64,000 bases of DNA from Tupaia tana (GCA_026018925.1 JAKSZU010000004.1:12540964-12604963); one strand, 5' to 3'; positions 12,101-21,642 are shown, counted from the stretch's first letter. The notes: generated by a model from the sequence alone, not told the origin. Program-made: numbers and translations.

Positions 12101-15100
12101 GCCCGCGGTCCCAGTGACCGGCTTCAGAGCCACCTGTCTGAGCCTGGAGCCCGCCTGGCCGCACCGCCCCTCCAGCGCCCTGAGCAGGGCCCACTGTGAG
12201 AAGACAAGGCGAGACCCGGGTCTGAGCTGGATCACCTCGCGGTCAGCCAGCGGGGGCAGGCGGGCCACCTGCTGGAGGCGGAGCGCGAGCTACTGTGCGG
12301 GCCACCTAGGAAGCCAGGGCCAGCTGGGCCACGCTGGCAGAAGTAGGGCGCTCGCTGTAGGGAGGGGATTGTTCTGTGTGGGTAGGTCGATCCTGGACAA
12401 CTGTGCGGGGTAGAGAAGGGGACGTTCGCGATGCCCAGGCCGGGAGTGGACGGAAGAGGCTGAGGACACAGGACTCTGCGGGACCGTGGGCACATGGCTG
12501 TTTGGATGGCTGGGTGACCACTAAGTTCCTTCCAAGTCGCGGTTCGTGTCTGGGCTTCAGTTTCTGCAGGGACACCCCCGCTCAGGCCCATCTGATCTGC
12601 CCCTTCCCTGCAGATCAGATCTCTTAGCTATGAAGGGTGCAAAGACTCGGGGTGGGGCTCCTGGGTGAGTCTGTTTACCCCTCACTCCCCTCTCCATCCA
12701 TCTGCTCGTCCAGCTGCCTGTCCGTCTGTCCAGCGACCCCAGCAGCTAGAGCAGTGGAGGGAGACAGGTAGCCCAGGGGGATGCGAGCGGCACAGCCAGC
12801 TCAGGGCAGGCCTGCTGCCAGTCAGGAACTTTCAGGGAGCCACCCACGGCCCATCGCAGCCCCCGGGCGCACGTTCCCGGTACCCCGCAGCCCCCGGGCG
12901 AACATTCCCAGTACCCCGCAGCCCCCGGGCGGACGTTCCCGGTACCCCGCAGTCCCCGGGCGCACGTTCCCGGTACCCGCAGCCCCCCGGGCACACGTTC
13001 CCGGTACCCGCAGCCCCGGGGCTGTTACCCTGTTCCACACGAGAAGTGGGGACGGGGACACTGGCTACTCCGGGATCCAGGCATGTCCACACTGGATGCT
13101 CCGTGGTGCCGGGAGGCCGGGACCCCGATCCCACAGTGCCCGGCGCCTGTTGTAATACAAGGGGGTGCAGAGGAGGGCCCAGTCACTGAGCGCCTCTGCT
13201 CCCCCACACCAAAACTGGCTGTCGACAGTGACGGTCACACTGAGCGAGGACGGCCTGCTCCCAGGTGCTCTCGAAGGCCTCGCCCACTCCGGGGTTCCAG
13301 GGCTCCTGGCCGATGCACTGCGGCGGGCACCGCGCCCACCACGCCCACTGGCTCACTGAGCCCTCCCCCCAGGTCATGAGCATCCTGCTGTTCGTGGAGC
13401 ACACGGTGGAAGTGGCCCGGGGCAAGGCCTCCTGCAAGTCCTCGCAGATGGGCTACCTCAGGGTTGGTAGGTCAGGGGCCCTGGGGGCTGAGAGTGGAGG
13501 GAGGGCAGGGGACAGAGGAGGGCCCTGCCCGTCCCACTGGCCTCCCTCTCATAGAGCTGCGGGTGTTTCATATGGGGACATGTCAGCTGCCCCCAAGTCC
13601 CAGGTGGTGAGAGCGGATGAGATGGAGTTTGCAAACCCAAGCGGCTCCTAAGAGCACGGCCACTCTGCCGAAGCCCGCCCCTCTGCTGCCGGTCTTCTGA
13701 GCAGGTCCCAGCTCCTCCCTGGGGACCTGGCTGCATCTCCCTTGGGCCACCCCAGCCACCACGCGTCAGCCACACTGACCACACCAGGCTGCCCTGTGTC
13801 GAGCCCTGCCTGGAGCACCCCTGCTTCGGGCCCAGGCCGAGGCCTGAACTCACAGCTGCTTCACAGGCTGCCAGAGAAGACCTTCCCCCGCCCGCACCCC
13901 AAGTTCCCGAAATGCTCTCGGCTGTCTTTGCAGCCTTGAGACTGTGGGCGGCGGGAGGGCAGGGCCCGGCCTCGCTCTCGCTCCCCACACTGGTGGCTCT
14001 CGGTGTGGCCCCGGCACTGCCAGCCTCAGCTCTGCCCTCGCCCCCAGCCGACCTGCTCGCCAGCTTCCTGCTCATCGCCATGCTCTTCGCCATCAGCCTG
14101 AGCCTGCTCGTCGGCGTGGTCAAGGTGAGGCGGGAGGAGGGCAAGGTGGGGCTCCCCTGCCCCTGCCCCGGCCACCCTGCTGGGCAGTGCTGGTGCCCAG
14201 ACGGGATGGGGTGGCCAGTCCAGGAGGCCCGTCTGCTCCCTCGAGACCTTGGGGCGCCTGGGTCCCCGCGGGACGGCCCGGTGTCCCCGCTAGGGGCCCA
14301 CAGGCCTGAGCCTGCAGGGCAGGGGAGCGCCAGGAACGGGGAAGGGCTGTGTGAGGTGGGGTGGAGGTGCTGGGCTGCGCTCAGAGTGCCCAGTGCAGAG
14401 GGCAGTGCCCGGAACTCCGCGGGAGCATGCCTGGGTGCTGGGGAGGGCCCCCCGGGGAGACCGACCCACAGACAGACGGGGGTCTAGTGTGGCAACGAAG
14501 GGGTCCTCAGCCCCGCAAGGCTGGTTGAGAACGAAGACAGGCTGTGGCCCAACCTCCTGCCACGGAGGACCTGGCTTGTCCCCGGCTTGCCCCCGGCTTG
14601 TCCCCAGCCCTAGAGGCAGGAGGCCCGGGGCAGGAGGCAGAAGTGCTTTCCGTGCAGGCAGCAGGGGTGAGGGCTGCTGCTTTGTAACGTCTCCACCTTG
14701 CCCGAGGTGGCACCACAGACCCCCGGGCGAGAATGTGCCCACTGGCATCCCTGCTGCCGGGGACGCTGGCCCGGGCAGGGTGCTGCAGGGGTTCGTGCCC
14801 AGACTCGAAGGTCCCGCTAGAAAGCTGGGGCAGGCCGACCCCGAGGCTGAGATTCGGCTGCCCCTGGGGAATTCGAGATGAGCACTTGAGCCCTCAGACG
14901 TCCCTCCACCAGGTGTTCCGACGTGTGTGTGTGTGTGTGTGTGTGTACACGTGCGTGTGCGTGTGTGCAGGCGTGCGTGCTCACGTGCATGCATATGTGC
15001 GTGTGCATGCGCGTGCGCACGCACGTGTACATGTGCATGTGCGCGCGCATGTGTGCATGCAGGTGTGTGTGTGTGCGCGCGCGGGGCAGGCACTGGTCAC

Positions 15101-18100
15101 TGCGGCCACTCACTTGCAAGTGAAGGAGGCACTTCCCCCGCAGCCACCCCGGTCTCTCACCAGCACGTGGCTCTGGGGCCGGCCTGCGCCGAGGAGGGTC
15201 TGCTGCTCACACTTCCCGGTCTCGGCCCACGATGGCCCCTCTGCCTCCAGACCCTGCCCTGTGCCCCGGCTTGCTCTAATCACATTTCCAGAGCTGGCCC
15301 TGGTGTCCCCACCTCCGGGAAGTCCTCTCTGATTCCGTGTCCTCTGTGAAACGGACACAGAGCCTGCCCTTGTCAGGTTCTCGTGAGAGAGTGGTCAGGA
15401 GCCCTGGTAGATGGGGTGGGCTTACTCCTGCCTCTGTGCAGGGCCTGGGTCTCACCCTCTCCCCGTCCCGTCCCGAGTGTAGACCTGCACGGGGCCACCT
15501 TGGCTGGGGGTTTGATTAGGTAGACGGTTGCATTTTCCTGGGAGGGAAGCGCCGGCGCTGGGGTGGCTTGGCCGTGTGCGAGGGCCACCCTGCAAGTGCC
15601 ACCTGCCTTCCAGAACCGGGAGAAGTACCTGCTGCCCTTCCTGTCCCTGCAAGTCATGGACTACCTGCTGTGCCTGCTCACCCTGCTGGGCTCCTACATC
15701 GAGCTGCCCGCCTACCTCAAGTTCGCCTCCCGCCGCCGCCCTGTGAGGACCACCCGCTCTGGGGGCGGGCGTGGGCTGCCGAGGGAGCCCCTGCCCCTGG
15801 GGTCCTGAGCCACCTGGTGCTCCCTTGGGAAAGGCTGTGTGGTCACGTCTCGTCACTGAGCCTGACGAGGACCGCGAGGGGACACACCTGGCACTCGGCT
15901 AGCACTCAGCACCCTGAGCGCCCCACGGGCTGTGTGCTGCGGAACCACGGGCAGCACGCTGAGGGCCACCACAGGAATAGGCACTTCCTCTTCCATGCCA
16001 GGCCTGTCTGTCCCTCCTCTGGCATCACGTGGAAGGCAGGAGGGTGGTGGTGAGGGCCAAGGAAGAGGAGTATCCCCAGCGGGGTGCGGGAAGGCTGCTG
16101 CCACCATGAGGGCCCCCCCTCAATTTATGCTTTCCCCGACCCTTGTCCCATGTCGTGCAAAGGCCCGGCCTGGGTCTCAGCAGGCTCCGCTTCAGTCCCA
16201 GGTCTGCCACACTCACTGTGGACACCCGTGGCCCACGCTGTCCACACTGGCCTGGCGTGGGCGGTGTCTCCTGCAGAGATGACTGTCATGAGGGGTTGCT
16301 GTGCCCCGCCATGACAGGGCCTCTCACCTCTGGCCCGTGTCCCCCACCTCTGTCCCCCGAAGGGCCCCTCCAAGGTCCCCCTGCTGACCCTGCAGTTGCT
16401 GGACTTCTGCCTGAGCGTCCTGACCCTGTGCAGCTCCTACATGGAGGTGCCCACCTACCTCAACTTCAAGGCCATGAACCACATGGTGAGTCTGGGCCAC
16501 ACGCAGACTGTGGGGCCTCAGGCAAGCCCCTTTGCCTCTGTGAGCCCCAGGGTTCCGGGCTGGGCTCCCTAGGTTGGTGGAGCCCTGTAGGAGGCTCCTC
16601 GGAGGGGGGACGTGTGGAGGGCGAGCTCTCAGCGAGGCACCCCGAGGAGGCATGCGTGGGACGGAGACAGGGAGGGCCTGGGCAGCACTGTGGCGTTAGG
16701 GGCACCCTGTCTGGAGCCCCAAGTGTGAGCCAGCCAAAGAAACGTGAGCTCGGGTGTGTGCCACCCAGCTCTGCGATGCGCAGCCTCCTTCCCTCTCGTC
16801 CCAGCTGCGGGCCTGCGCCCCGGCCTCTGGCAGGCTAGGTACTGCTGCTCTGGGCCTGGCACGGTCAGATGAGCTCGGGGACCACTCGGGCCTCCCACGC
16901 GGTGCTCCCTGAGGGTGACCACGCAGGGCCGCACGTGAGCGCTGGTAGCTTGCCTGTGTGTCCCCGAGAGAGGAGCAGGGTAGAGCCGCTAGGCCTTGGT
17001 AAGCTCCTGGGCTGTGGCACTCGCAGCTGCTGCAGTCCATGTGTCAGCAGTGAGTCGCCCAGTCCAGCATGCCCTCAGCGGGGTGAGGGAGATAAGCCCC
17101 CTGCTATGAGGGGACAAGGGTCCCTGACCGTGCGGGGACATTCACACCCGGCCCAGAGTGAGTCGCCTTGAGCCGGCGTCTGGCTGCAGGCCCCAGCAGT
17201 GCCCTCCCAGTGTGGGGGCATCTGTGGCTCCTTTAGGCGAGGCAGGAGGGCCCTGGGGTGATGTCTGGGCAGCCCGCAGCCACCAGGTGGGCGATGCCCC
17301 CTCCTGGCAAGTGCAACTGGGTGGCACCAGCACACCAGCTTCCCTCAGCCCACATGCCCGTCTGCGGTCGGGGCAGCGACTGTTCCCCAAGCCGCCAAGC
17401 AGTCCGCCGAGGTGCTGGGCACGCCCGCCGCTCCCGCTCCTGCTCCTGCTCCTGCGTGTGCATGTGCGTGTGTGTGGAGCACGTGGGCGCTGCCGGAGAG
17501 TGTGGAGCCCCTGGCCGAGGCGTTGACAGCCGCGTCTGTTGCAGAATTACCTCCCCAGCCAGGAGGGCGCAGCTCACAGCCAGTTTATAAAGATGATGGT
17601 CATCTTCTCCGTGGCCTTCATCACCGTCCTCATCCTGAAGGTGAGCACCTGCTCGGGCTGGGGAGGGCAGAGGCCCTGTGGCACCAGGCCCACTGGGGTC
17701 AGGGCAGGCCCGGCCTCGGCCTCCGTGGCCTCCTTCGCTGCCCTTAGCTCTGTTCTCCAGCCTTTGTCCCCCTGCTCCCCGGGTTCCCCTCACCAGGGGT
17801 AGTCAGGCAGGACCCGTGGGCCTGTGGCCAAGGAGAAGGGCATTCCTCGGGCCCCTCCCCCTGCCAGAAGAGGGGGTCTGATCAGCAGCCGGTCCCGCCC
17901 TCTGGTGAGCCGTCTCCTGCCTGGCCTCCGTCCCGGTGCGGGGCGGGAGAAGGCTGGCAGGACTCACGCCCCGGCCTCGTTCCAGGTCTACATGTTCAAG
18001 TGCGTGTGGAGATGCTACCGGCTCATCAAGCGCATGAACTCAGCCGAGGACGGGGCCACCACCAAGACCTTCCCGAAGGTGAGCCCGCTGCAGCCAGGAC

Positions 18101-19087
18101 CCGGGCCTGCGGGCAAGGCCCTGCCCCGGCTGGCCCTCAGTTCTCGTTTGTGTGACGAGGTGCTGGCGCTGACTGCTGGGGCCCTGGCTCCCTTAGTCAG
18201 CCGTCAGTGTCTGACTCCCCCTCTCAGCTAGTCCCGGGTACAGGGAAGCTGAGCAGCCCCGCCCTGCGAAGCCAGCGTCCAGAGTGAGTCCAGACGAAGT
18301 GCAGCGACAGCTCGGCGTGTGGCTCGGGACAGCTGGCCGCAGCTGGGTAGAGGCCAGGCTCCCGCAGCAGTCGGCCCCTTCCTGGCCCGGTCCTGCATGG
18401 CCATGCGGACCAGTCAGCTGGGAAGGGCAGGGGGTCTTCCCACGAAGGGGACAGGGTGTACTTAGACGCTGCTGAGTGGGTGACAGGGAAGTGGCCTGGT
18501 CACAGTGGGAGGCACGCTCCGCCCACCTGTGACGTGGGATGGCATTAGTCAGGATGCTTTTAGTTGTGAGCGGCAGAGACCCACCTCCATCAGGCGGAGG
18601 TGCAGAGGAGCTTCCCCAGGTCACAGCCTCAGGGTCCGGCTCAGGCCCACTCAGGCCCGGCTCAGGCCCACTCAGGCCCAGCTCAGGCCCGCTCAGGCCC
18701 GCTCAGGCCCACTCAGGCCCACTCAGGCCCGGCTCAGGCCCGCTCAGGCCCGCTCAGGCCCGCTCAGGCCCGGCTCAGGCCCGCTCAGGCCCGCTCAGGC
18801 CCGCTCAGGCCCGCTCAGGCCCGGCTCAGGCCCGCTCAGGCCCGCTCAGGCCCGCTCAGGCCCGCTCAGGCCCGGCTCAGGCCCGCTCAGGCCCGGCTCA
18901 GGCCCGCTCAGGCCCCCTCAGGCCCACTCAGGCCCGCTCAGGCCCGGCTCAGGCCCGGCTCAGGCCCGGCTCAGGATGCCGAGCCCTGGCAACTGGGCGT
19001 TTTCTTGCTACCTCATCCTCTGTCTTCCTTTTCTTTTCTCTTCTCTTCTCTTTCTTTCTTCCTTCCTCCCTCCCTCCCTTCTTTCTT

Positions 19088-19154
<67 letters not shown>

Positions 19155-19158
19155 CTTT

Positions 19159-19193
<35 letters not shown>

Positions 19194-19905
19194 CTCTTTC
19201 TTCTCTTTTGAGAGAGAGATTGGTACTGTTGGCAGGGCCTTGTCACGCCCTGGCTCCCATCCAGGCCTGCGCCTCCCCGTGGCCCAGTCATTCTGCAGTG
19301 GCACTTCCTCATGTGCACCACCACGGCTGGGCCATCCACCCTTCGACTCTACTTCCTCACTGGTGGCTCCATTTTCAGTCAGCCCTTCCCTCATGGTGGC
19401 AAAATGGCTACCACAACACCTAGCACGACATCCTTCCCTCTCAGTAACCCTGGCGGTAAAAGAAAATCCCAGCAGTACGTTCGGTTTGAGCGGCTCGGGT
19501 CACCCACTTAGCCTTAAACCGACTGTGGCCAGGGCCTGGAAGTCTCCTGGGCGTGGCCAAGCCCAGGCCACACACCCGAGGCTATGTCCCCGAGGGAAGC
19601 GGGATTGTCCCCAGCAGGAGGGGCGCTCAGAGCCAGACGGCAAGGGCGGCATGTCTGGCGTGGGCACAGGCGTGGCACTGTCTAGCCTGCAGCACGTGCC
19701 CAGACACGCCGGTCACTGCCATCACCACCGCCATCTTGCCACAGTGGGGTCTGGCCCTTGACCCGGGCTGGGACGGGGGTCCTTCCTGACCGCTTGGCCC
19801 CTCTGTTTCTCCCAGGTGGTCCTGCCGACCTACGAGGAGGCCCTGTCTCTGCCATGTAAGGCTCCCGAGGCGGGACCTGCACCACCCCCGTACTCAGAAG
19901 TGTGA
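1366..19905 (+). CDS. LAPTM5: LAPTM5, lysosomal transmembrane protein 5 (eight coding exons)
   Basis: Joining 1366-1452, 13373-13466, 14048-14124, 15614-15742, 16363-16485, 17545-17640, 17986-18078 and 19816-19905 gives 789 nt, or 262 residues plus TGA, with no internal stop; all introns are GT-AG. The protein aligns with human LAPTM5 along its length. About five hydrophobic segments lie near residues 18-40, 60-86, 90-116, 130-152 and 183-208, with a Cys-rich N-terminus (TCCCF) facing the cytosol. The C-terminal tail carries two PY motifs, LPTY (236-239) and PPPY (256-259), which in this family recruit NEDD4-type ubiquitin ligases for sorting from Golgi to late endosome and lysosome. LAPTM5 lowers surface T- and B-cell receptor by lysosomal degradation in blood cells. 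The start is the ATG at 1366 in a strong Kozak context (GCACCATGG), matching the human N-terminus length. Introns are 11920, 581, 1489, 620, 1059, 345 and 1737 bp. Confidence 0.97.
2285..2460 (+). repeat. MIR SINE
   Basis: The order 'tgtgcagcctcaggcaact', 'cctctcggagcctcagtttc', 'tttatctgaaaaagatgggg' and a following 'gtgaggacgcgg' is the classic MIR 3' half on the + strand. It is one of the clearest MIR copies in the window. Confidence 0.8.
2690..2790 (+). repeat. MIR SINE fragment
   Basis: Words 'tcccggccttgccactaact', 'ctctgggcctcag' and 'gtaaag' follow the MIR core order on the + strand, with a deletion before the 3' part. Confidence 0.6.
4063..4330 (-). repeat. Lineage-specific tRNA-derived SINE, long class
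   Basis: Read on the minus strand it has a tRNA-like head (GGACCAGCAG..., B box GGTTCGAGTCC), a body with a (C/T)n 'ctgtctttctg' stretch and a 3' A-tail. On the + strand this shows as a long T-run from 4063, 'gagagatttttgctacaggg', 'ggggggatggccacgccgca' and 'gggactcgaac'. It lies in LAPTM5 intron 1, antisense to the gene. The same consensus recurs at least 13 more times in the window. Confidence 0.88.
5846..6217 (-). repeat. Lineage SINE with an internal inverted segment
   Basis: The outer element is in minus orientation: the A-tail side and body lie at 5860-6047 and the tRNA-like head at 6161-6217. Between them, 6048-6127 is the body of the same SINE family in plus orientation, running into a (TC)n tract at 6128-6160. 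The whole is bracketed by a 16-bp direct repeat with one mismatch (5830-5845 and 6218-6233), as expected for a target-site duplication, so the composite either inserted as one unit or was rearranged after insertion. Confidence 0.8.
8565..8700 (-). repeat. MIR SINE, minus strand
   Basis: On the + strand 'tcgtttacacctcccagcta', 'ggggagactgaggcacagag' and 'taaatggccagtttgggacc' match the reverse complement of MIR in the right order. A second stub of the same kind ('agaaagggaaactgagg') is seen near 7180-7200. Confidence 0.7.
10430..10575 (+). repeat. MIR SINE
   Basis: 'gctctgtggcctcgggctgg', 'ctttgagcctcagggttctc' and 'atctggctgacgg' occur in MIR order on the + strand. Confidence 0.6.
10725..10870 (+). 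repeat. MIR SINE
   Basis: 'cctgggcttggactctggcc', 'gcaggtccctggacctccct' and 'gggctctgctttctcccgtg' follow the MIR core on the + strand. Another MIR-like piece lies at about 11285-11365 ('gtgtccttgggcgagccggc', 'ctctctgggctgtaaaa'). Confidence 0.6.
11904..12083 (+). repeat. 36-bp minisatellite, five copies
   Basis: Five head-to-tail copies of a 36-bp unit beginning GAGTGTGCCCACCGCTGCTC start at 11904, 11940, 11976, 12012 and 12048. The first two read CCACCG and the last three CCACAG, and the final copy has further changes. The unit length is a multiple of three, so the frames through it stay open, but the tract is intronic. Confidence 0.95.
12855..13018 (+). repeat. 31-bp GC-rich minisatellite, about five copies
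   Basis: Repeats of a unit of about 31 bp containing CCCCCGGGCGCACGTTCCCG followed by GTACC; copies differ at a few bases and the last is truncated. It ends about 350 bp before LAPTM5 exon 2. Confidence 0.92.
13373..13466 (+). CDS. LAPTM5: LAPTM5 coding exon 2
   Basis: Codes VMSILLFVEHTVEVARGKAS through GYLRV, completing membrane segment 1 and the first luminal loop. The acceptor is a C-rich tract plus AG at 13371-13372; the donor GTAGGT at 13467 is phase 1. Confidence 0.95.
14048..14124 (+). CDS. LAPTM5: LAPTM5 coding exon 3
   Basis: Codes ADLLASFLLIAMLFAISLSL through GVVK, essentially membrane segment 2. Acceptor CCCCCAG at 14041-14047; donor GTGAGG at 14125, phase 0. Confidence 0.95.
14922..15086 (+). 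repeat. (TG)n / (GCGT)n alternating purine-pyrimidine tract
   Basis: An unbroken TG run at about 14922-14945 passes into interrupted GTGC/GCGC/ATGC words to 15086. It lies in LAPTM5 intron 3. Alternating purine-pyrimidine DNA rich in TG and CG is prone to left-handed Z form. Confidence 0.92.
15614..15742 (+). CDS. LAPTM5: LAPTM5 coding exon 4
   Basis: Codes NREKYLLPFLSLQVMDYLLC through KFASRRRP, which is membrane segment 3 and the basic loop after it. Acceptor TTCCAG at 15608-15613; donor GTGAGG at 15743, phase 0. Confidence 0.95.
16363..16485 (+). CDS. LAPTM5: LAPTM5 coding exon 5
   Basis: Codes GPSKVPLLTLQLLDFCLSVL through NFKAMNHM, which is membrane segment 4. Acceptor CCCGAAG ending at 16362; donor GTGAGT at 16486, phase 0. 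Confidence 0.95.
17545..17640 (+). CDS. LAPTM5: LAPTM5 coding exon 6
   Basis: Codes NYLPSQEGAAHSQFIKMMVI through TVLILK, the loop and most of membrane segment 5. Acceptor TGTTGCAG at 17537-17544; donor GTGAGC at 17641, phase 0. Confidence 0.95.
17986..18078 (+). CDS. LAPTM5: LAPTM5 coding exon 7
   Basis: Codes VYMFKCVWRCYRLIKRMNSA through TKTFPK, the start of the cytosolic tail. It differs most from human LAPTM5 in its second half. Acceptor TTCCAG at 17980-17985; donor GTGAGC at 18079, phase 0. Confidence 0.95.
18637..18975 (+). repeat. 10-11-bp minisatellite (CTCAGGCCCG)n in LAPTM5 intron 7
   Basis: About 32 copies of CTCAGGCCC followed by G, A or GG run without interruption. Mixed 10- and 11-bp spacing shifts the frame, and no unit form makes a stop, so all three forward frames are open across it. 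This explains the long open frames here (for example 18505-19761). Confidence 0.95.
19020..19212 (+). repeat. Polypyrimidine (TTTC)n/(TC)n microsatellite
   Basis: Almost pure C/T for about 190 bases, with TCCC, TTTC and TC sub-tracts, ending at TTTTGAGAGAGAGA. It may be the grown tail of a minus-strand SINE. Long mirror-like homopyrimidine tracts can form triplex DNA. Confidence 0.92.
19290..19470 (+). repeat. Ancient interspersed repeat fragment, family not assigned
   Basis: 'gtggctccattttcagtcag', 'cctcatggtggcaaaatggc' and the following 'ccctctcagtaaccctggcg' resemble a common old mammalian repeat 3' part. A piece that looks like its 5' part ('ttagtcaggatgcttttagt') lies at 18545-18600, so the minisatellite and microsatellite seem to have grown within it. 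Confidence 0.4.
19816..19905 (+). CDS. LAPTM5: LAPTM5 coding exon 8 with stop codon
   Basis: Codes VVLPTYEEALSLP through PPPYSEV and TGA at 19903-19905. It holds both PY motifs (LPTY and PPPY). A GTAAGG inside the exon (19855) looks like a donor, but homology continues straight through it. Acceptor CTCCCAG at 19809-19815. Confidence 0.96.
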   Translation: MVLPTYEEALSLPCKAPEAGPAPPPYSEV

Positions 19906-20443
19906 GCTCCAGCCCCAGCCTGGCTCTGGGAGGGGCGGAGCTGCCTCGGAACCGCTTCTCTGCTTTGGTGGCCCCTGCCGCCCAGGCAGGCCTGCTGACT
20001 CGGGATGATCTGCTGTGCCCCTCGCTGACCCGCCCCTCACCTGGCCCGCGAGATGCTCACAGCGGCGTCAGCCCCGCGGCTGAGCGCCTCCCCAGGCCCT
20101 CGGAAGGTCAGGCCCACAGCACCCCGCCTATCCCACTGCTGCAGTGCCGCACAGAGACAGGTTCTAGGTTTGGCAAGCGTGGTTCCGGTCAGCCGGGTCG
20201 GTTCCGCCACGCAGTGCACACCCGAATGCACTCGTCCAGCCAGCAAAACTCTCTGCTGAGAGCGGCCTGCTCTTCTGGTCTGTGAGAAACTGATTCACAC
20301 AGTGGTTCAGCCCAGCGATCCCGCCGATAAACACGTACCCACGCACACACACGTATGTGAGGGCAGGTGCGTGTATGTCCAGATGGTTTGCAAGAAGTCA
20401 GCCGTGCGTAGAATAATCAATACATTAGAAATCAAATTCAATA

Positions 20444-20650
20444 GGGACCAACAGGTGGCGTGGTGGTTAGGGCGCTGGACTCCCACATGGCCAACTGTGG
20501 TTTGAGTCCCAGGCCTGGTGGCTTGCTTTCTCACTTTCTCTCTCTCTCTCTCTCACTCTATCCTTCTCTGGTCAAGTTAAAATAAATAAATAAATAAAGT
20601 TAAATCGAATAATTATTTTTAAAAAAGAAAAAAGTTTAAAAAAAGAAATA
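20444..20650 (+). repeat. Young lineage SINE, short class, with perfect 10-bp TSD
   Basis: The tRNA-like head has an A box (TGGCGTGGTGG at 20456-20466) and a B box (GGTTTGAGTCC at 20499-20509). The body is cut down to (TC)n and 'ctctggtcaagtt', then an (AAAT)n tail. AAATTCAATA at 20434-20443 is repeated exactly at 20651-20660, so the target duplication is intact. It inserted sense to LAPTM5, about 540 bp after its stop. Confidence 0.92.
20582..20599 (+). terminator. Candidate polyadenylation signals supplied by a SINE tail
   Basis: Overlapping AATAAA hexamers in the SINE tail, in LAPTM5 sense direction, about 680 bp after the stop codon. Use as the LAPTM5 poly(A) signal is inference; a human-length 3' untranslated region would run further. 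Confidence 0.3.
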
Positions 20651-21072
20651 AAATTCAATAACCAAAAATCAAGTTGGCTCCGAATTATTTGGTTTGGACT
20701 GACCCATGGTGGCCGGCCTGCTGGTGGAGGACCAACATAGACCCTCCAGGTGGCTGGATTATTGTCCAGTCAAACAAAATGCAGTGTCAGCCTGTCCTTC
20801 AACAGGGAAGAGCGGCCGTTTCGACCTTACGCACACGCAGCTCTCTGCTGGGGCTCCACCGCGATCGAGCGCGGACCTGGGTGGCCGCCCTGGCCGGTGT
20901 GACCCCGTAGCCGTGGATTCTGTGGCGGGGTCATCAGTGGTTGGCGCTGTCAGTCCACCCCAGGGGTCTGCCCGAGTCAGTTCCCCAGGCTGTGGTCAAG
21001 CCAGACCCAGCCCTGACACAGGCTGTGTGGCAAGGACAGGGGTTTGTTCAGGACAAACCAGAAGACCACAGC

Positions 21073-21642
21073 CCCTTGTGGGCACTGCCCTTCATGGGCA
21101 CAGCTCCTCGTGGGCACAGCCCCTCGTGGGCACAGACCTGCGTGGGCACAGCCCCTCGTGGACACAGACCCGCGTGGGCACAGACCCGCGTGGACACAGA
21201 CCAGCGTGGGCACAGACCCGTGTGGACACAGCCCCTAGTGGACACAGACCCACATGGGCACAGACCTCCTGTGGACACAGACCCACATGGGCACAGACCT
21301 GCATGGGCACAGACCTCCTGTGGACACAGACCTGCGTGGGCACAGCCCCTCTTGGACACAGCTCCATATGGGCACAGACCCCTCGTACACACAGACCCTC
21401 GTGGGCACAGACCCACGTGGGCACAACTTCTCGTGGGAACAGGCCCCTCGTGGACAAAGACCCTCGTGGGCACAGACCTGCGTGGGCACAGCTCCTCACG
21501 GGCACAGCTCCTCGTGGGCACAGCCCCTCATGGACACAGACTCCTCGCGGGCACAGACTCTCGTGGACACAGACCTCCCGTGGACACAGACCCACGTGGA
21601 CACAGACTCCTCGCGGGCACAGACTCTCGTGGGCACAGCCCC
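21073..21642 (+). repeat. 16-bp minisatellite, about 35 copies
   Basis: Units of about 16-17 bp of the form CGTGGGCACAGACCCG or CGTGGACACAGCCCCT in tandem. Copies vary at several fixed places (GGGC/GGAC, ACCC/CCCT). No common stop arises in any frame, which explains the long but meaningless open frames on both strands here. Confidence 0.95.

Larger units (their letters stand above)
1453..13372 (+). other. LAPTM5 intron 1 (11.9 kb)
   Basis: This long first intron is GC-rich and contains no convincing exon. It holds two lineage SINEs (4063-4330, 5846-6217), several MIRs (2285-2460, 2690-2790, 8565-8700, 10430-10575, 10725-10870), a 36-bp minisatellite (11904-12083) and a 31-bp minisatellite (12855-13018). 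Open frames across it are repeat-driven or antisense shadows. First introns of blood-cell genes often hold enhancers, but none can be assigned by eye. Confidence 0.85.
19906..21070 (+). other. LAPTM5 3' untranslated region and flank, end not fixed
   Basis: The 3' untranslated region starts at 19906. The only AATAAA hexamers noticed within the next 1.3 kb are those of the SINE at 20444-20650 (20582-20599) and A-rich bases just after. Otherwise the stretch is single-copy-like, with no open frame that resembles a gene. Confidence 0.55.

Noticed and set aside
14290..15093. Minus-strand frame with His-Thr-rich start
   Set aside because: The His-Thr part is the (CA)n reading of the TG tract; the rest is antisense to intron 3.
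18505..19761. Open frame of about 418 codons
   Set aside because: It runs through the (CTCAGGCCCG)n array and the C/T tract in LAPTM5 intron 7, giving a low-complexity product.
19853..19860. GTAAGG inside LAPTM5 exon 8 as a donor site
   Set aside because: The sequence on both sides aligns without a break to the C-terminal tail of LAPTM5 including the final PPPYSEV and stop.
20444..20520. tRNA gene
   Set aside because: A and B boxes are present, but the cloverleaf arms do not pair and the unit is the head of a dispersed SINE.
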